64,000 nt of DNA from Rachycentron canadum. Its lineage: Eukaryota; Chordata; Actinopteri; Carangiformes; Rachycentridae. A program made the position numbers and the translations under genes. Below are positions 36,001 through 51,000 of the stretch, piece by piece. Within the stretch, counting starts at the first letter, position 1; every line of letters begins with the position of its first letter. The notes below the pieces were generated by a model. It did no database searches, was not told the origin of the DNA, and worked only from the letters and a program-made list of their open reading frames with translations. The stretch covers positions 13,291,177-13,355,176 of the forward strand of contig CM076654.1 in NCBI GenBank assembly GCA_038496675.1, read 5' to 3'.

Positions 36001-39000
36001 ATGATGACTAATTGTCCTTATCTTTTAAGAAATAACTAAATAAACCAATGCTATGAAGCATTAATCATATGAATCAGTGTGTGAGACTGACCTGTGCTGT
36101 GTGTTCTCAGTGGCAGTCACTGTGATAAAAGCAGGGGAATCCTCCATGGCATCGAAATACTCAGTATCCTCATCTTCATCACTTGCCTCTTCTTTGAGCG
36201 GCCTCTCACTTCCTTCATTCAGGACATATGCATTTTTGAGTACATATAGACAATATGCATCACTCACAGCCGTCACACGTTGGCAAGTTTCTTATTTTCT
36301 ACAGAGTTCAGGGGAGAGCAGCATATAATCACAGACCCATGGCAATTAATCAAGGAATAATCATCTTAGTAAAATTGGCAATGTTCCTGCTGGTTAACTA
36401 GCTTGAATGATGCATGTTCCTCGGGGGGTGTTTCCCATATTTAGTATCCAATGTTTAATATTCAGTATGTTCAGTGATCCATTATGTGCACAAACTGGAG
36501 CTTCCAACACAGGAGCACAAACCCTATACAGTGATCATAATGCTTTCTAATAAATAGTGATTCTATAGAGAGGCAAGGTAAAATACTTTCAATAAAAAAA
36601 TTACTGCATTTGAGAAGAAAGCTTTGAGGACAATAAACTTTGAGAGGGCAGTCATACATTAAAGGTTAGGTCATAGCATCACTACGATCAGTGTTTCTCC
36701 TTGTTGAAGGGAAAAAAACACTTCCCTCGACACAAAGAATGAGGAGATTTGAAACTCAAAAAAAATCAAACTGAAACTCAAAAAATTGCATTAGAGAAAA
36801 GGTCATAGGGTTGTAATAGTTATAGATAAAATAGGATTGACAAAAGACGGTAACTACCACCTCTAAGTTAAGTATAATTTAATTCAGTCCATATGACACA
36901 ACTTTAAATTTCCTTCTTCAACATGAGGAATGTCTATAATATTGAGCCTGCGGCCACACATGACTTTTAGCCAATAAAATGAGGTCCACACGAGTTAGCA
37001 ACACACAGACAGTCAGTCTCACCCTTGTTGGTGGTAGGGGCACTGGGTGTGCTGGAAACAAGCGTGGGTGCTTCTCTCCACGCTCGCTCCAGGCTGTTAT
37101 GCTGCTTGGCTAACTGCTCAATTGTCTCCTCTAGGTGAGTGCGCTGCTCTCGCTCATACTGCAGCGCCCGCTGCCATCTTCTACTGTGAGTCTCTGCTAG
37201 GTCCAAGAAGTCTCGACACGCCTGGGGGAGCACATGCACACAAGTACATAAACACAGAGACAGCACTGGAAATTTAATTTCTATAACACTGAGTTTGTTG
37301 TTAACAATTTTCAGCCAAGTACGACTTCCTATGACTAATAGCACAGATTTTTGCATTGAAATACTAGAATGTCCTCGTATAATTCCTCCCATGGCTATGA
37401 AATCAAGTTACCATGGGGATTTAAAAAGAAAAAAAAAGAAAAAAATGTGTTATTTAAAATAACACCATTAACATCATAGAGCTTTTATTCATCTTTAGGT
37501 CAACAAATAATGATACTGAAAAAAATTATCAGACTTTTCCTGATACCTGACAACAGTATGATAGAGGGATCAATGAAAGTGAAAAATATGTAAAGACACG
37601 TGTGTCAATCATTGTAATCAAGGTGATTTATCACCACTCTGTCAAACAATCATTAAACAATCTGTGGCACATTTACTAGATCTGTCTGCTGAGTTAAATG
37701 TTCCATGGAGCAAATTGAAAACAGAAAACATGACTGAGTAATGAGCTGATTGCATAATGGACGATATCTGAGTCAGGAGGGGACATCATTGTTGCTGCTT
37801 TGGTTTTACTGCTGAGACAAAGAGGTTACTTCAGATTAAACATGTATATCAGCACTTGTGAGCAGTGCATATGTCTGACAGCTTTGCCTCACTGAGAATG
37901 AAAGGTCAATGAACCTAAATAACACCTCACAGCTGACCACATGCATGATGAAAATGTCATGTGACAGTCACTGAGCTGTCAACAAGAGGGCCTCCAGAGG
38001 AGAGGTTTTTGAATAATCATTTTGAAACTGGTGCATTACTATGAAGTATTTTGTAGCATTTCATGGCGTCTAGTTTTTGTTATTTCCCACATGAGTGGAA
38101 CAGCTCATGATTACGTTGGATCCACTCAGTATTTGCGGCAAATTTCTGTCTGGCCTCAGAGCCAAAGGGGCCGTTGAGAGTGAACTTGAACCACTTAGAT
38201 AAAGTTGCGGCTGCAGGCAGCGAACTGGAGGGATAAAAGTGTCACACAGCTCAAATAATCTATTCCCTGGTGAGAGAACAGTCAGGATGTACAATATCAC
38301 CTGTGGGCAACTGAAAGAGAAACAAGGATGCTGTAACACCTCTGGAAAACCTGTTATCTATCCTTTTGCTGAAGATAATAGTATAAATCACACTGTACAC
38401 CATTTCTAGCAATACCATTATTTATAATATATTTAATATGTATAACAAATCTTAAAGCGTCATTTAAATGTAGAGTACATTAATGCTTTAATGTTAAAAA
38501 TGTATTATTTATCCTATTCATGTTATCTATTATTTATTATAATAATGGCTGTTACAACTGTGATACATTTATTTGTTGTCATGCAAAACATCATCACTAA
38601 CTTTTCCACAATAACTAATCAAAGAGAAGGGAAGCCAGGAATAGTTAGAACAACAGATATGACCATTCACTCATCTTTTTTTATTTTCTGATCCTGAACA
38701 GAGAATAAGTTGTATTTTTGATAAACACATACAGTCAGACAGTTATTACCTCAGCCATAGAGTTTTATGTTTTCATTCATGCCTGTTTGTTTGCTACAGG
38801 ATTGGGGAAAAAGTTTGCCCCGACCTTGGTGGAGGGATGGGGCACAGGTCAGGAAAGAACTGCAAAGATCTGGATTATTTACTGCGAATTTGAATTCTTT
38901 CTCTGAAGTCTGGTGTATGTCGTTTGGAGTGAGCCTTGCCAGAGGTCTGCGCTCACTTACAACCTTCTAGTTATAAATGTGTTTGAGATTATTTCTAGAG

Positions 39001-42000
39001 CATTATAGCTTCACTGGCAACACAACAAAACTGAAAAAAATGTTTTCATAACAAAACAAGCATAGATGAAAAAAAAAAACAAAAAAACAAAAACTGGCAT
39101 GTTCCCCAGCAATACCAATGTATAATTCAATTAACTAAATTATGAAATAGTGAAGATTACACACCCTCAATAACTAGTTAAGAACAATTTTCAACAATCA
39201 TCTGTTAAGCTAAAAGAAAAAGTGGTACACACTTGCTGCTTCAGTAGTTGAAAATCCTACTTATGGTAATGAGGCAAGTTCACCATCTTGATACTGATGA
39301 AATAGCCTCCATCCTTACATGTTATGAAGGCTGCAGTTCACAAGAAAAAGAAATCCCTACATATCTAATGGTGAAAATGTTACTACACTTGTCTCCAATC
39401 AATCTCTTACCTTCAGCAGTGTTGAATGAAGTAGCTAAACACCACTGTCTAAGCATTAGTTTAAATCTTAAATGTGCATGTGATGATGGGGTTCACTTCC
39501 TCAGACACAACCATGATATGAAACTCAACAGTTGCTTGAAAAAATATGACAGTTCCACTTTTTTTATGCTGACTCTCTCAGTATAAACACAAACTGCATG
39601 TGATGTCCGGTGGGGAAAGACATCAAATTAAAGTCCTGGTGAAGTATTCAGCATGAGGGATGTGACCAAGAATGAAATAAACTTGAGCAACATGATTAAA
39701 CCACAAACTTAAATGTGTATCAGTGTGTTTTAAATTGGGTTAAAGCTTGGATTCTTATGAGAAGTTACATAACCACTAAGTGTGAAACCCTCTCTTCAGG
39801 CCAGGGTCAGATCACTGAGAGCATGCAGTTGTGTCTTGCCATTATGGCCTCCTTCTTTCCTCAGCCCCTTCTCTCTCCTTTATTCCCTCCTTACATGTAC
39901 AGTTCAATTTCTTTAATAAGTTTTCTTTAATTAATTTCTTCAATATTTTAGAGCAAACAGCACATCTTTACAGTGTGCCCTGTGTTCGCTCCCTGCTTGA
40001 AGAAAACCATTTACAACACCAAAGGGTACCACAGGGAGTTTGTGGCAGCACTTCCTTCTCATTAGAGGCACATTCTTGGCGAACTAGGTGGTATTTTAAT
40101 GAGTTAGGCAATCAAATAAGATCCATTCTACTACTTTTGTCAAGTACTATCATCATACCATTTGATAAAAAAATGGAAGACAAGAAGAAACAAAGGCCTC
40201 ACCATTTTGAGGAAAATTTAGATGAAGACTTTTTTTTTTATCCTACCCATGACTCAAGTCTCATAACAGGCAGAATTAGCACATATTTAACTGTTATGAG
40301 TAATACAGTAATCTCTACTGCCCAATTTCAAAACAAATATTATGGTAAAAATATTTGCAGTCCAATAAAAACAACTGAGTGTGACTAAATTATTTCACAC
40401 CTATCAGCTCCACAAGCATCAGAAAAATCTGTCAGACATGCATTATAAGATAAGATAAGATAAGATAAGATAAGATAAGATAAGATAAGATAAGATAAGA
40501 TAAGATAAGATAAGATAAGATAAGATAAGATAAGATAAGATAAAATAAAATAAAATAAAATAAATAAATAAATAAATAAACCAACTATAGACAGCTATAG
40601 AACAATTCAAAGCCACTGAGAGAAGCAGTAAGGACGACAAACCTTGCATGATTGTCTGGCTTTAGTCAGAGAAGGTCTGTCTGTATGTCTAACTAGTCCA
40701 GAGGGGTCTGAAATTCCTCACCAAGCAGGGAGGGTCAAGGGTTTGAGAGGAGTGGGAGAGCAGGGGCTATTCCTGTCCCCCCCACCCACTATCATATCTA
40801 GTATCACTCCCTCAGGACCTTAACTCTCCCTGAACTCTTGTCCACTACCAACATACTGTAAAGCCTATGGTATTTACCATTGACAAGAATGGAACAACGC
40901 CAGATACAGTACAGCATCTCTTATTATGATGCTGGTACTCAGAGCCAACACATCTGACATAGTGGTAACTGAAAACCTTGTTGTGTTGGTTGGTGTGTTT
41001 TGTTGAATATAATAATAAATATAGCTAACAAGGATATTACTTAGGAAATAGAAAACATTAGATTAGAAGAGTTTCATGTATGTGACACATAGTATAACAA
41101 TTTGAGGAAGATTTGTCAATTTGTCATCTTGGGCTATATTAATCAATATATTAATTGACTCATTCTAACAACAGCAGAGATGTTAGTATTCTTAACAATA
41201 ATAAGCTGCAAACACAGGGAACCACCATGACCTCTACAGCTGAGGTTACTCACATTTCTCTTATCTCTTATCACTCACTAACCAGGGTGTTATAGATGAC
41301 TGGTATTCCTGTCACATTGATCATGCCAAGGCACGTGGACCTCAGATTCTGCTCACTGCTGCTGTGTCCCAGCTACTTACATTGATCATAGCATTGGAAG
41401 TGATGCGGAAGAGGGTGGCTCTTTCGTTGACTGCCTTGATCTTCTCCCCTCCCTCCACAGGGACTTTCAAACCCTCAAGTTCACTCAGGGAACGCTGCAG
41501 GGCCGCCCCATGCTTGGCGATCAGGTCATTACATGTGCTGAGGTCATCGAGCTTACTGACAAGTATCTTCAAGGTACCCTGAATCTCACTGCGGTCCGAC
41601 TGAGATGTTGGTTCCTCGTCCCCTGAGTCATCTGAAAAGAAGAGATCAAGGGTCACACAAACTACCTTGAACAAGAGACAGGACTATAGTGAGTTGTGAG
41701 TACACCAAAATATTTCATAGCAGATTTATTAGATAGTTGCTGAATTGCAAAATACATGCAAATAACTTCCTTTTTTTTAAACTGATACTTCCTACTAGAG
41801 ATGCATAGACTTAACTTCCACTGTGATACAGTGACCTCAACTGGCAAAGCTCCATCACAGATAACTTATGACACCCACTTAAAAAAAAGACTTAAGAGTT
41901 AAATCAATAAAGACCGCAAACCAGTGCTGTTTAATAAAGGATGAATAAACCAAAACTACATAAATGATAAACAGACAAACTGCTTTGTAACCATGGCAAC

Positions 42001-45000
42001 AAACCATTTAACAGTAATTTATTCAAATGTTGAAATTAGAGTTAATTGGGCAGCCATTAGTGTGATTTCACAGATGGCTTCTTTTAACACAAAAATACAC
42101 TTGTAAAATAATAACACGCTAATCACAACTGCTCTGACAAACCTTGAAAGCTTATTAAATGCCAATGCGAGCTGTAATAGGACATATAAATACAGACAAC
42201 TTTCCCATACCCATGAGCCTTTGCTGTAGCAGCTGCCTCTCTGTATGATGTCACTAAAGAGAGGTTACTCAAGGTTAAACAGAACATATGAGAAGAGTGC
42301 TGCAGCGTCAGCTTTAAATTACACACATAAGCACACACAGAGAAAGATATAAATATACCAACAGTAAGTCCCAGGCACATAAACAGCCTGCTCATATAGT
42401 AGAAGGAAAAAATTAAAGCAGAACTACAAATTTTCTGACCTTAACTGGTTATGCATGATCTCTCTGGAAGAGTAAATTCTATTCTATCATCTTTTTATAG
42501 CAAAACACCATGGACCCTGTTTGTTGGATTTTGGTGAATATTTACACACCTGTGGATCAAATCTGCACTGACACTAAAAATGTTACCCCACATAAAAGCA
42601 TCTGTGTTTGTGTATTCCTATTTTGATAAATGAAGCTAACAAAACTACACAAGAGGAGTGATGTGTAAAACTTCTGATGACGAACAAGAAGAAACAGGCA
42701 AAATGACAAAAACGAAGGAAAACGAAGACATGGAGGAGAGCACGGTTTATCTCAACAAGGAAAACATATTTCTATAACAGTGAGGTTAAAGGCTCCAGAG
42801 TGCAGAGAAAGTCTTTCCACACTCTAATCCACTCTGTTGACCCTCTAATGCTCTAATGTCTAGAAAACGCTGTTCTGCTGTTCTACACCACAGCATGCAG
42901 AGTAAGCTTTGTCACATTGAAAAGGTGTGTTCTGCAGCTGATAGGAGAGACTGTCACTGTCTTGGTGAGAGGCAGCATAACAGCAACACTTTCTCCAAAG
43001 TACACAGAAACTAGCTGTGATCTCGCAGTGAAAAGACTATCACCTATGTCAAGCCTATTTACACCATTCAAGTATAACAAGGATATTCGCCTGGGGGATG
43101 CTGGTAGCCCAGACTACATCATGTAACAGCAATATACTGAGGTCAAATTTGACTGGGACCTTTGTCCAGTGGAACGTTGAGCTTCATTGAGAAACAAGCA
43201 TCATGCAGATATATCTACTCAGACAAGCTGCTGGTTGGTATCCAAAACAATGTTCCACTTACAGTGTTTTTAGAATCATTTTTGCTAAATGCAAATGATA
43301 GCACACTGAACAATAAGGTGAATATTATCTTTAAAGTTAGTCCCATTGCAAAAATTCAGAATTTGAAGCTTTTCAATCGTCTTTGACTGACTAGTCAAAG
43401 CAGCATGTCAGTACCATGAGTACAGTGTAAACTTACATGGGGGAATCGAACCGAGAACCCTCTTCTTGAACCAAAATCGATATACTTGTAATTTAACATA
43501 AACATATAAAATTAACATTTTTGAAAGGGATCCTCAGTCGGTCCACCTCTTTTGTCCTGGCTGGTATTTCTTACCAACTGCTAAATGGATTGCAATGAAA
43601 TTTTGTACAGATGTTCATGGTTCTCAGAGAATGAATCCCAATAACTGTGGTTTTTTCAGCATTACCTCTAACACAATTATCAACATTTGTGATTTTTTTA
43701 ATTATTATTATTTAAATGTCACCAAAACCACTGGATGGACAACCACCAATAGTGTTTCCAACATTAATGTCCCCCTCAGGATAAACAATGATTTAGGAAA
43801 AGCACAATATTACATTTATTGATCATGTATAGAGATTGTGAGACATCCTCAGAGGAGGAGGAGGAGAGTATAAAGGAGAGTATAAAGAGGAGTTGATTCA
43901 GAAAGAGGAAGAAAAAAATCTCTCACCAAGTTTGCATTCTTGGGCATCCATTTTTACCCAAAGGTAACCAGAGTTCAGCCGGGAAGCAGCAGACACACAC
44001 ACACACATGCCACTGAGCACTAGGCTTGTATGAAAATGTTGAATAGGCTTTCAAAGAGACACAATTGTCTGACCATTACAAAAACAAAACAGTCCAGCCA
44101 AAGGTCAACCCAGCAGCCGTACAGCACCAACAAACCTATAGTGAACCTGGATCAAAAAATGACACTGCCATGCACCCATAAAGAGCCAGCAATAGGGTAG
44201 GAATCAGATTACACTGAATAACAAAGTTGCTGCAGAAAAGAAAAAGTAAGGAAAACGAAACGAAAACGCTGTAAAGTAAACTCATAAAATTGACCGGAGT
44301 GTGGGTTAGAAAACAAACAGCTACAGCGCAAAGTAAGAGGTGGGGAGAAAGCCAAAGAGAATTTGAGAGCGAGTTGGAGAGTCTTAAATTAAATAATGTT
44401 AAATTGGTATAGCTTGACCAAAAGGTTGGTTGGTAAATCAACTTCCTCCCACAAGGCAACAATAAGCCTGCACTGACACACATTTGATCAGATCAATTTA
44501 TGTATACCCCCTAAAGTTAAAAATGACTCATTAAGAATATTTTATTTTTAAAGGAGGAGAGAAGATTTGTTGCCATAGTGAGCATCTTATGCTTTTTTAG
44601 GTAGCGGTAGAGGAGAGATAACAGTAAATGGGTTAGAGAAACTGATATGAAAAAAAGGTCCAACCAATCACATCAAAAATCATTTCATATATTTATTTCC
44701 TAATAGAACAATAACAAAAGGATGTAGGTTTTATTCCACACTCTTCATTTATCTTATGAGAAAGCTTTGTAGAACAGGACTTACATTTCATCCAATTTGG
44801 ATATTGCACTTATAATATTTAATTTTGAGCTTTATCTGTCAAATAAACCAATTAGTGAAACTTTTTAAAGGCCAAAAGACACTGGTGAGATGCACAATTT
44901 TTTAAGTTTCCTCGATGTCTAGTCAGTATTTACAGGGGATTGTGTTTAAAATGAAAGAAATGAGAGTTGGCTACTCTGCAGGTTGCAGATTTCTTGCTAT

Positions 45001-48000
45001 ACAACAAATAATATGAAATCAATATAAACAATCAAAGGCCAGTTATAAAAGTGAACACACAGCTCCTTTAAAGAGAGTATATGTTAAAGTTAGAGTAGGT
45101 CATTCATGGACCAAGCTGGGTGTGCCAGGTTCAAAGACCTCAGTATGTTGTGAACCAGTAAGGAGCAGACTACAGATAACAACTGAACTTTGGAGACTGA
45201 CCTGTAGTAACCCCACATGGGAAATCAAACAAAAACATCTTTTGTTCTGATGGAACATGAAGGTTACTGCATGGCAAAGTCACCACTGAGCTACAGTAAA
45301 CTTCAGCAAAGTGCTGTGCAACACGTCCACACTTGAGAGTGTGAAATTACAGAGTAGGGTCTGGATAATACGCAGTTCACTGTTAAAGGGGCACTGTGTG
45401 GTAATGAGACATTTTTGAGGTGCCATGAGGAAAAAACAAAAGGTACAGGAGAGACTATTAACACATTTTTATTACCAGTGCATGGCCCAGGATAGTGATT
45501 GTTTGGCTGCATGTGAATCACATGGAGTTTTGGGACATTTGAAGCTAAACAGAAATAAATGACCACACAGACATTTGTAATACTGCAGTCAAGGCTTGCT
45601 CATATTATTCACCCTCATTATGCCAATGAGTTCAGCAGTTCTAAGCAATGCCACATAAAAATAAACTGTCAAATGTGCCAAGGCATATTTGTTTAGAAGA
45701 GCTTCTGCTTACAGCATGTCATCTGCAAAACTTATTCTCTTTCCAAAACCTTACTGAAAGGAGCTGCAGGAGCCCAGATTTTGGCTGTAGGCTCTACTGT
45801 GTAGACAGCTTGCAAGGAGACACCAGGACACATCTAAACAGAGTATGTCACAAATGTCCTTTCTGCTCTGTCCTTTCAGTTCATTGAACCAGATTCATAT
45901 AGCATCTATAAAATGTCAAGTGCTTGCGGACAAGTTTGAATACTAGAGATGTAACCCATTCAAAATATCTTAACACATTCTCTCAACTGTATATCACTCA
46001 GACATGAACACTGTGTTTTATACTTAACCTGTAAACTAAGTAACTAAATAGCCTTTCTATTCTGCTTCAGTGTCACTGCCTCGCTGGCCCTGTCACAAAC
46101 CCTTCCCTCACAACAACAGATGTGGATGGATGGAGCACCATAGCACAGCCAGGACCATGAGGCAAGGCCACAAGCCCATTACCACCCCAGTCATGCCTCA
46201 AGGGCAGATTACCCCACCACGCCATCTCGAAGAACACCCTGCATCAACGCAATTGTGAGTTTGTTTCCAACTTGTCTACTGCACCCTCCTCCCAAGATGA
46301 CACAATTTAAGCATCTGAGGCAAGCAGAGATACAAGCTTACAGGTCACAGCTCATCTAATCACAACATTTCAATACATAAAAAACACATCCATCTTCCCC
46401 GTCAGCATGTATATAGCATCTTCTTCTTAGCCCCTTCATTACTGTCCACCTGAGTGTTGAGCACAGAAGAGTGAGGCCAAGTGAGAGAAAGCATGAACAG
46501 AGGCAGTGGGAGAATGTAATTGGGAGAGTGGCACACTGCTATCCCACTGTCAGGGCTTGTCTATCTGTCCGTCCCTGAGGACAGGCTGTCAGATCAATGG
46601 AGCCAGGCCTCCGCCTGACAAGACATCACCCTGTGGTAGAGACGTGCATGGCCAGCAGCAGAACACCCCTCTGGATTCAAGATGGCATTTAAACATAGTA
46701 AAATGCCTAATCAGTGAGGAAACTAACGTCAGAGCTCACTTTCATCTCTAATGTTATTTACCAATTATTTGTAAAGCTGTGGAAAGTAGAGCAAATTCGC
46801 ACGTCAGCAGCATAAACATGAGGCAGTTATTTCAATACTGTAGCTGAGTGTAGTCAAATCTTTTTATGGTTTACAACATCATTTATATGAATTATATCTG
46901 TTCTTTGTTAAACTACTGAGATTCATAATCATTCTTACAATTTTATTTTATTACTAAAAGTGATTCACACATTTTATTATCCCTCACCTCTAACCAAATG
47001 TACATATATTTGGATACAGGAAAACCTAAGAGACATATCGGAATAAATTTATCATTATGACTCTGAAATACAGATTCCAATAAGCCAGTGTTTATGACAG
47101 ATCACTGCACTTTTAGCACGCAATGTATTTATACCTGTGACCGTAAGACAATCCTTTCACCACTGACAGCAAAGAGAAATGGAGATGACAGTTTTGATGG
47201 AGTGTGCAAGAAAAAGGAAATATAAGAGAAGTTTATCAGGAACAGAGCAGAGAACAAGCCAGATGAAGAGTGAGGATGTGTCCCAGGGGATGGGAGTGTA
47301 ATCCTGGCCAGTAATTGCTAACTGGCTCCATACCTCCCCCGAGATACATCAAAAGGAGACAAACACGGGAGACAGCAGGTTAAATGCAGTAACATGTGCT
47401 CAGCTCTACACAAGCAAATGAAGAACTGTGCAGTGCAACTCATCACTGTCCCCAAAGCTCTGCAGTACAGCTCTGGCAGTGTATCCAATCGAACACTCTC
47501 AGTAAGCAGCAAACAATGGAGGAAAAGATTAGCAACAAACTGCAGCAACTTAGCAATGTGTTTTAATTCAGTAACATTTTATAATGTGCCAGGATCGACA
47601 AACAGAAAAACGATCAGTCTGCTGACTATTAAACTGTAAATTTATAATCTGGTAGGGTAAGTAAATTTTCTAAATTCCCAGCTGGTGCATCAAACCTGTG
47701 AGGGGAAAATGGCTCCATGTCTGAAGGTTGAGGTCATTAATTATCCTACAACCTCAGAATACTAACTGAGCTCATCTCCACAAGTCTGGTCACTGTTAAA
47801 GGATTTTCAGGATATTACTGCAGTAATGAAAAAGTGTATTGTTTTAGAGTAACAATGGATTACAAGCAAAATTTGAAGTGAGTTAACCATGTGAAACAGT
47901 CTGTAGTGATCTATCCACTGACTGATGTACAGGGTTGTTTTTTATCATGAAAGGCAATGAGCTTCATTCAAACCATTGTATACAAGACTGGTATGTATAC

Positions 48001-51000
48001 ATGAACTAAACGCATTCTCACATGCAAAAATGTTTCATTTACATGCACACAAACATCTCATGCTGTGAAGTGGAGGGTCTGTTTACAGCTGCTGCGGTTC
48101 ATATAAAAATATTAATGCTTTTGACAGACAGATCATTAACAGAGCTACAGCACATCAGAACTATTCCACAACATGATGCATAATCTTCCAGTCTTAAACA
48201 ATTTACTTTCGTGTCACAATTTTTAAGTAGTTAACAAATACACCCAAATGTTATACACTAATACGTGCTTGAGATGCAGCATTACTGATTGTTTAAAATT
48301 ATACACTTATATTCATGAATCCAAACTCTTTGATCTTATTGTCTTTGCCACGTTCAATGTGTTTACAATATGCATGTACATGCATGTATCTTGATATGGT
48401 AGTTTGCACTGTTAGTTCCTGTGCTTGATTCAAACTGGCTTTAAAACACATAGGATTCACAAGACATGATGCACACTTGCAATTCAGTGTTACTTTTCAC
48501 TATTTTATTTCCCAGACAACTGGGATGATGACATAAAACCACTGTTACCATGGTAACCACAACACAATAAAGCAGCTTTAAATAATATTTCCATGATAAT
48601 GTATCAAACAACTAATAAGGTGTCTCTCATGGTGATGTTACTCTCAGCTTTATAACTAGTTTCAGCTCATTGTTCAGCTCTCAGCACTTTATTTAGTCTC
48701 ACAACTTGCAGGATTGTTTTCAGCTGCAGCAGACAGCTGATTGCAGTGAAACAACAAAACTCACTGTACTCTACTTGCCCTGCAGCAAAAAGCAGACCTA
48801 CACAGGAAGCAACTAGCTGGAGAAACTAGTGGTGCATTTTGCAGCTGGAGGAAAAAAAAAATAAATAAAAATCAGGTATTAGGTCAGGTCACAGCCTTAA
48901 AGACAGAATTTGACTCTTCCTTCTATTCGATATGAGAAGTTCATGCACCAGCAGACAGACTAGTTGCAAACTAGTCACAGTTGCATTAATTCAAACATTA
49001 GACCTGGGCATTATGATGCTAAAAACCAAAATTTGTCAACCAGATTTTGCCTCAGTTTATTCTGAGGTAGCTCTCCCTTTAAAATCACTGGATATTGTAT
49101 TAGGTAATTTGGGTCAGTCGTTGCATATAAATAAGCATTGCGTTATTTAAATAATGATTTTTTAATATAATTTTTCCAGTGTGATAAAGTGCCGTGATTG
49201 GCCAGGTATTCAGGTCATTGAATTAGCCATAAGTATTATTGTGTCCACAGACACAAATGTTTGCACTGTAACTACAATACAGTTGCAATAGGCAATGAGA
49301 GTAATGCAGGATTTTTACCTGTATTGCCCTCTCAAATTCTCCAGAACTTAGCACGCTAGTATAACAAGTTCATAAGCATTTGATCTGCTATTTGATCATG
49401 TAGAAAGATTAAGCAGGATCATGATCCATGACTCAGTAACCTCAGTAGACAGCAAGATTGTGATCCATCATGCTAATTGTCTGGGTGTCAGCGCTGCAAG
49501 ATAATGAGCCATGAAGGTAACCATTAAACCAGCACTGTGGTGACTGCCTTCCAGAGCACTAGCAGATGTGTCTCTAAAGATTTCTTAAATTATGTGCATT
49601 AATATTTGAGAAATTAAAGATGATCAGTGCATTGCAGGAGCTCCATTGGCCTGCCCTGAGCCCTGACCCTCCTTAAAAAAAAAAACCAACCAGCATATAT
49701 ATGGAATATGTGTGTTTACACTTGCTGATGAGAGTGAAAATCAACTGGCTGTACACTCTCTATTCTTGTCTGGAAAAGGTCTCTTAGCCCTGATTATTAC
49801 AAGAACTGATTATCCAAGTGATGTAGAGTCTTGCATGCTAGTGCAGCTCCAGAAGAGGTTTTACATGTCAACAAACCACTCAAAATAATTCTGTTCATCA
49901 TAACAGCCTGAGTACACCGAGAGCTTTCCACTGGGACCTGAGAACATTTCATTTTCCGACTGCAGATGCCACTGATTATCAAGGCCTTATCCTACAAATT
50001 CATAAATACGATGTTTTCATGGTCAAGCACGGATGCTTCAGAAAAAAAAAAGATCAAATTGATGTGTATGAGACCTACAAAATGTGGTACATTTTGGCTG
50101 CTCTCTGCTTTTATTTTTCACACATCCCAGTGCCTGCCTAAAACTGGAGCACTGTCTTTGTGACAGTGACAACAGCATGGCTGTCAACCAGACATAAATG
50201 TTTGGCATGTGTGTGCCTTTCACAGCTCCATCATGGACCATTGTGACATTGTAAAGCATCTTATTATTCAGACTATTTATTTTTTTGCTTTTTTCAGCAG
50301 TTACTCTCACAATGTTTCTCTCAACTTCTCCAATTTCCTGAGCTAAAGTTTATCCTGGCCCAGAGATACTGCTCAACTATTGCTATTGAACTCTGCTGAA
50401 GTAATTTACATAAAACTATGTTCAACTATTACTTATTTTGATTGTATTGAATTTAATTCGATTTTATTTGTATAGCAGCAAATCACAGCATACATTAACT
50501 CAAAGCACTTTACAGAGTAAGGTCGAGACCATAAAATATTATGAAGAGAAACCCAACAGTTCCCATAATGAGCAAGCACTTGGCAATAGTAGAGAGTAAA
50601 AACTCACATTTACCAGGAAGAAACCTCCCAACAAAACCAGACTTACCGTGGGTGGCTTTCTGCCTCGACTGGTTAGAGGAGCCACTAGGTTAGTGCCATT
50701 TTGACTATTTTTATTGCTTGTTAACAACAGAGGACTAATTTATACGTTATCTTCTATATGTTAGTCTAGACACCTTTATGTGTGTCCATGAATGCAATTA
50801 AATAGTTTATCTAGCTATATAAACAGCTAAAAGCTATTTAAAAACCCTTTGATAACAAATTAATGATTAACATCAGGCTCACACGGTGCTATTACCACTT
50901 CTCCATAGCAAGTAAGAAATACATCTTTGACTGTCCGTTACTTTATGGCTGCTCTATAAATGTTTGAAAAAGGAAAACAGCTGAAAGCCATTCAAGTATT

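Larger units (their letters stand above)
37222..41380. other. osbp2 intron, 4.2 kb, with repeat remnants
   Basis: The intron lies between the exon ending NAMIN and the exon beginning ACRDFL, the same junction residues as in known OSBP family members. It holds a possible RTE-type LINE tail (about 38800-38975) and a long compound pentanucleotide microsatellite (40446-40580). Open frames here show no family resemblance. Confidence 0.6.

Noticed and set aside
39831..40388. 185-codon plus-strand open frame in an osbp2 intron
   Set aside because: AT-rich with no recognisable family features, no promoter and no codon pattern; length is within chance for intron DNA.
43400..43480. tRNA gene on the minus strand
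   Set aside because: Only a B-box match is present; acceptor, D and anticodon arms cannot be formed.
44136..44483. 115-codon minus-strand hydrophobic open frame
   Set aside because: Hydrophobic composition follows from the AT/CT-rich strand; no conserved motif or exon signals fit osbp2 phase.
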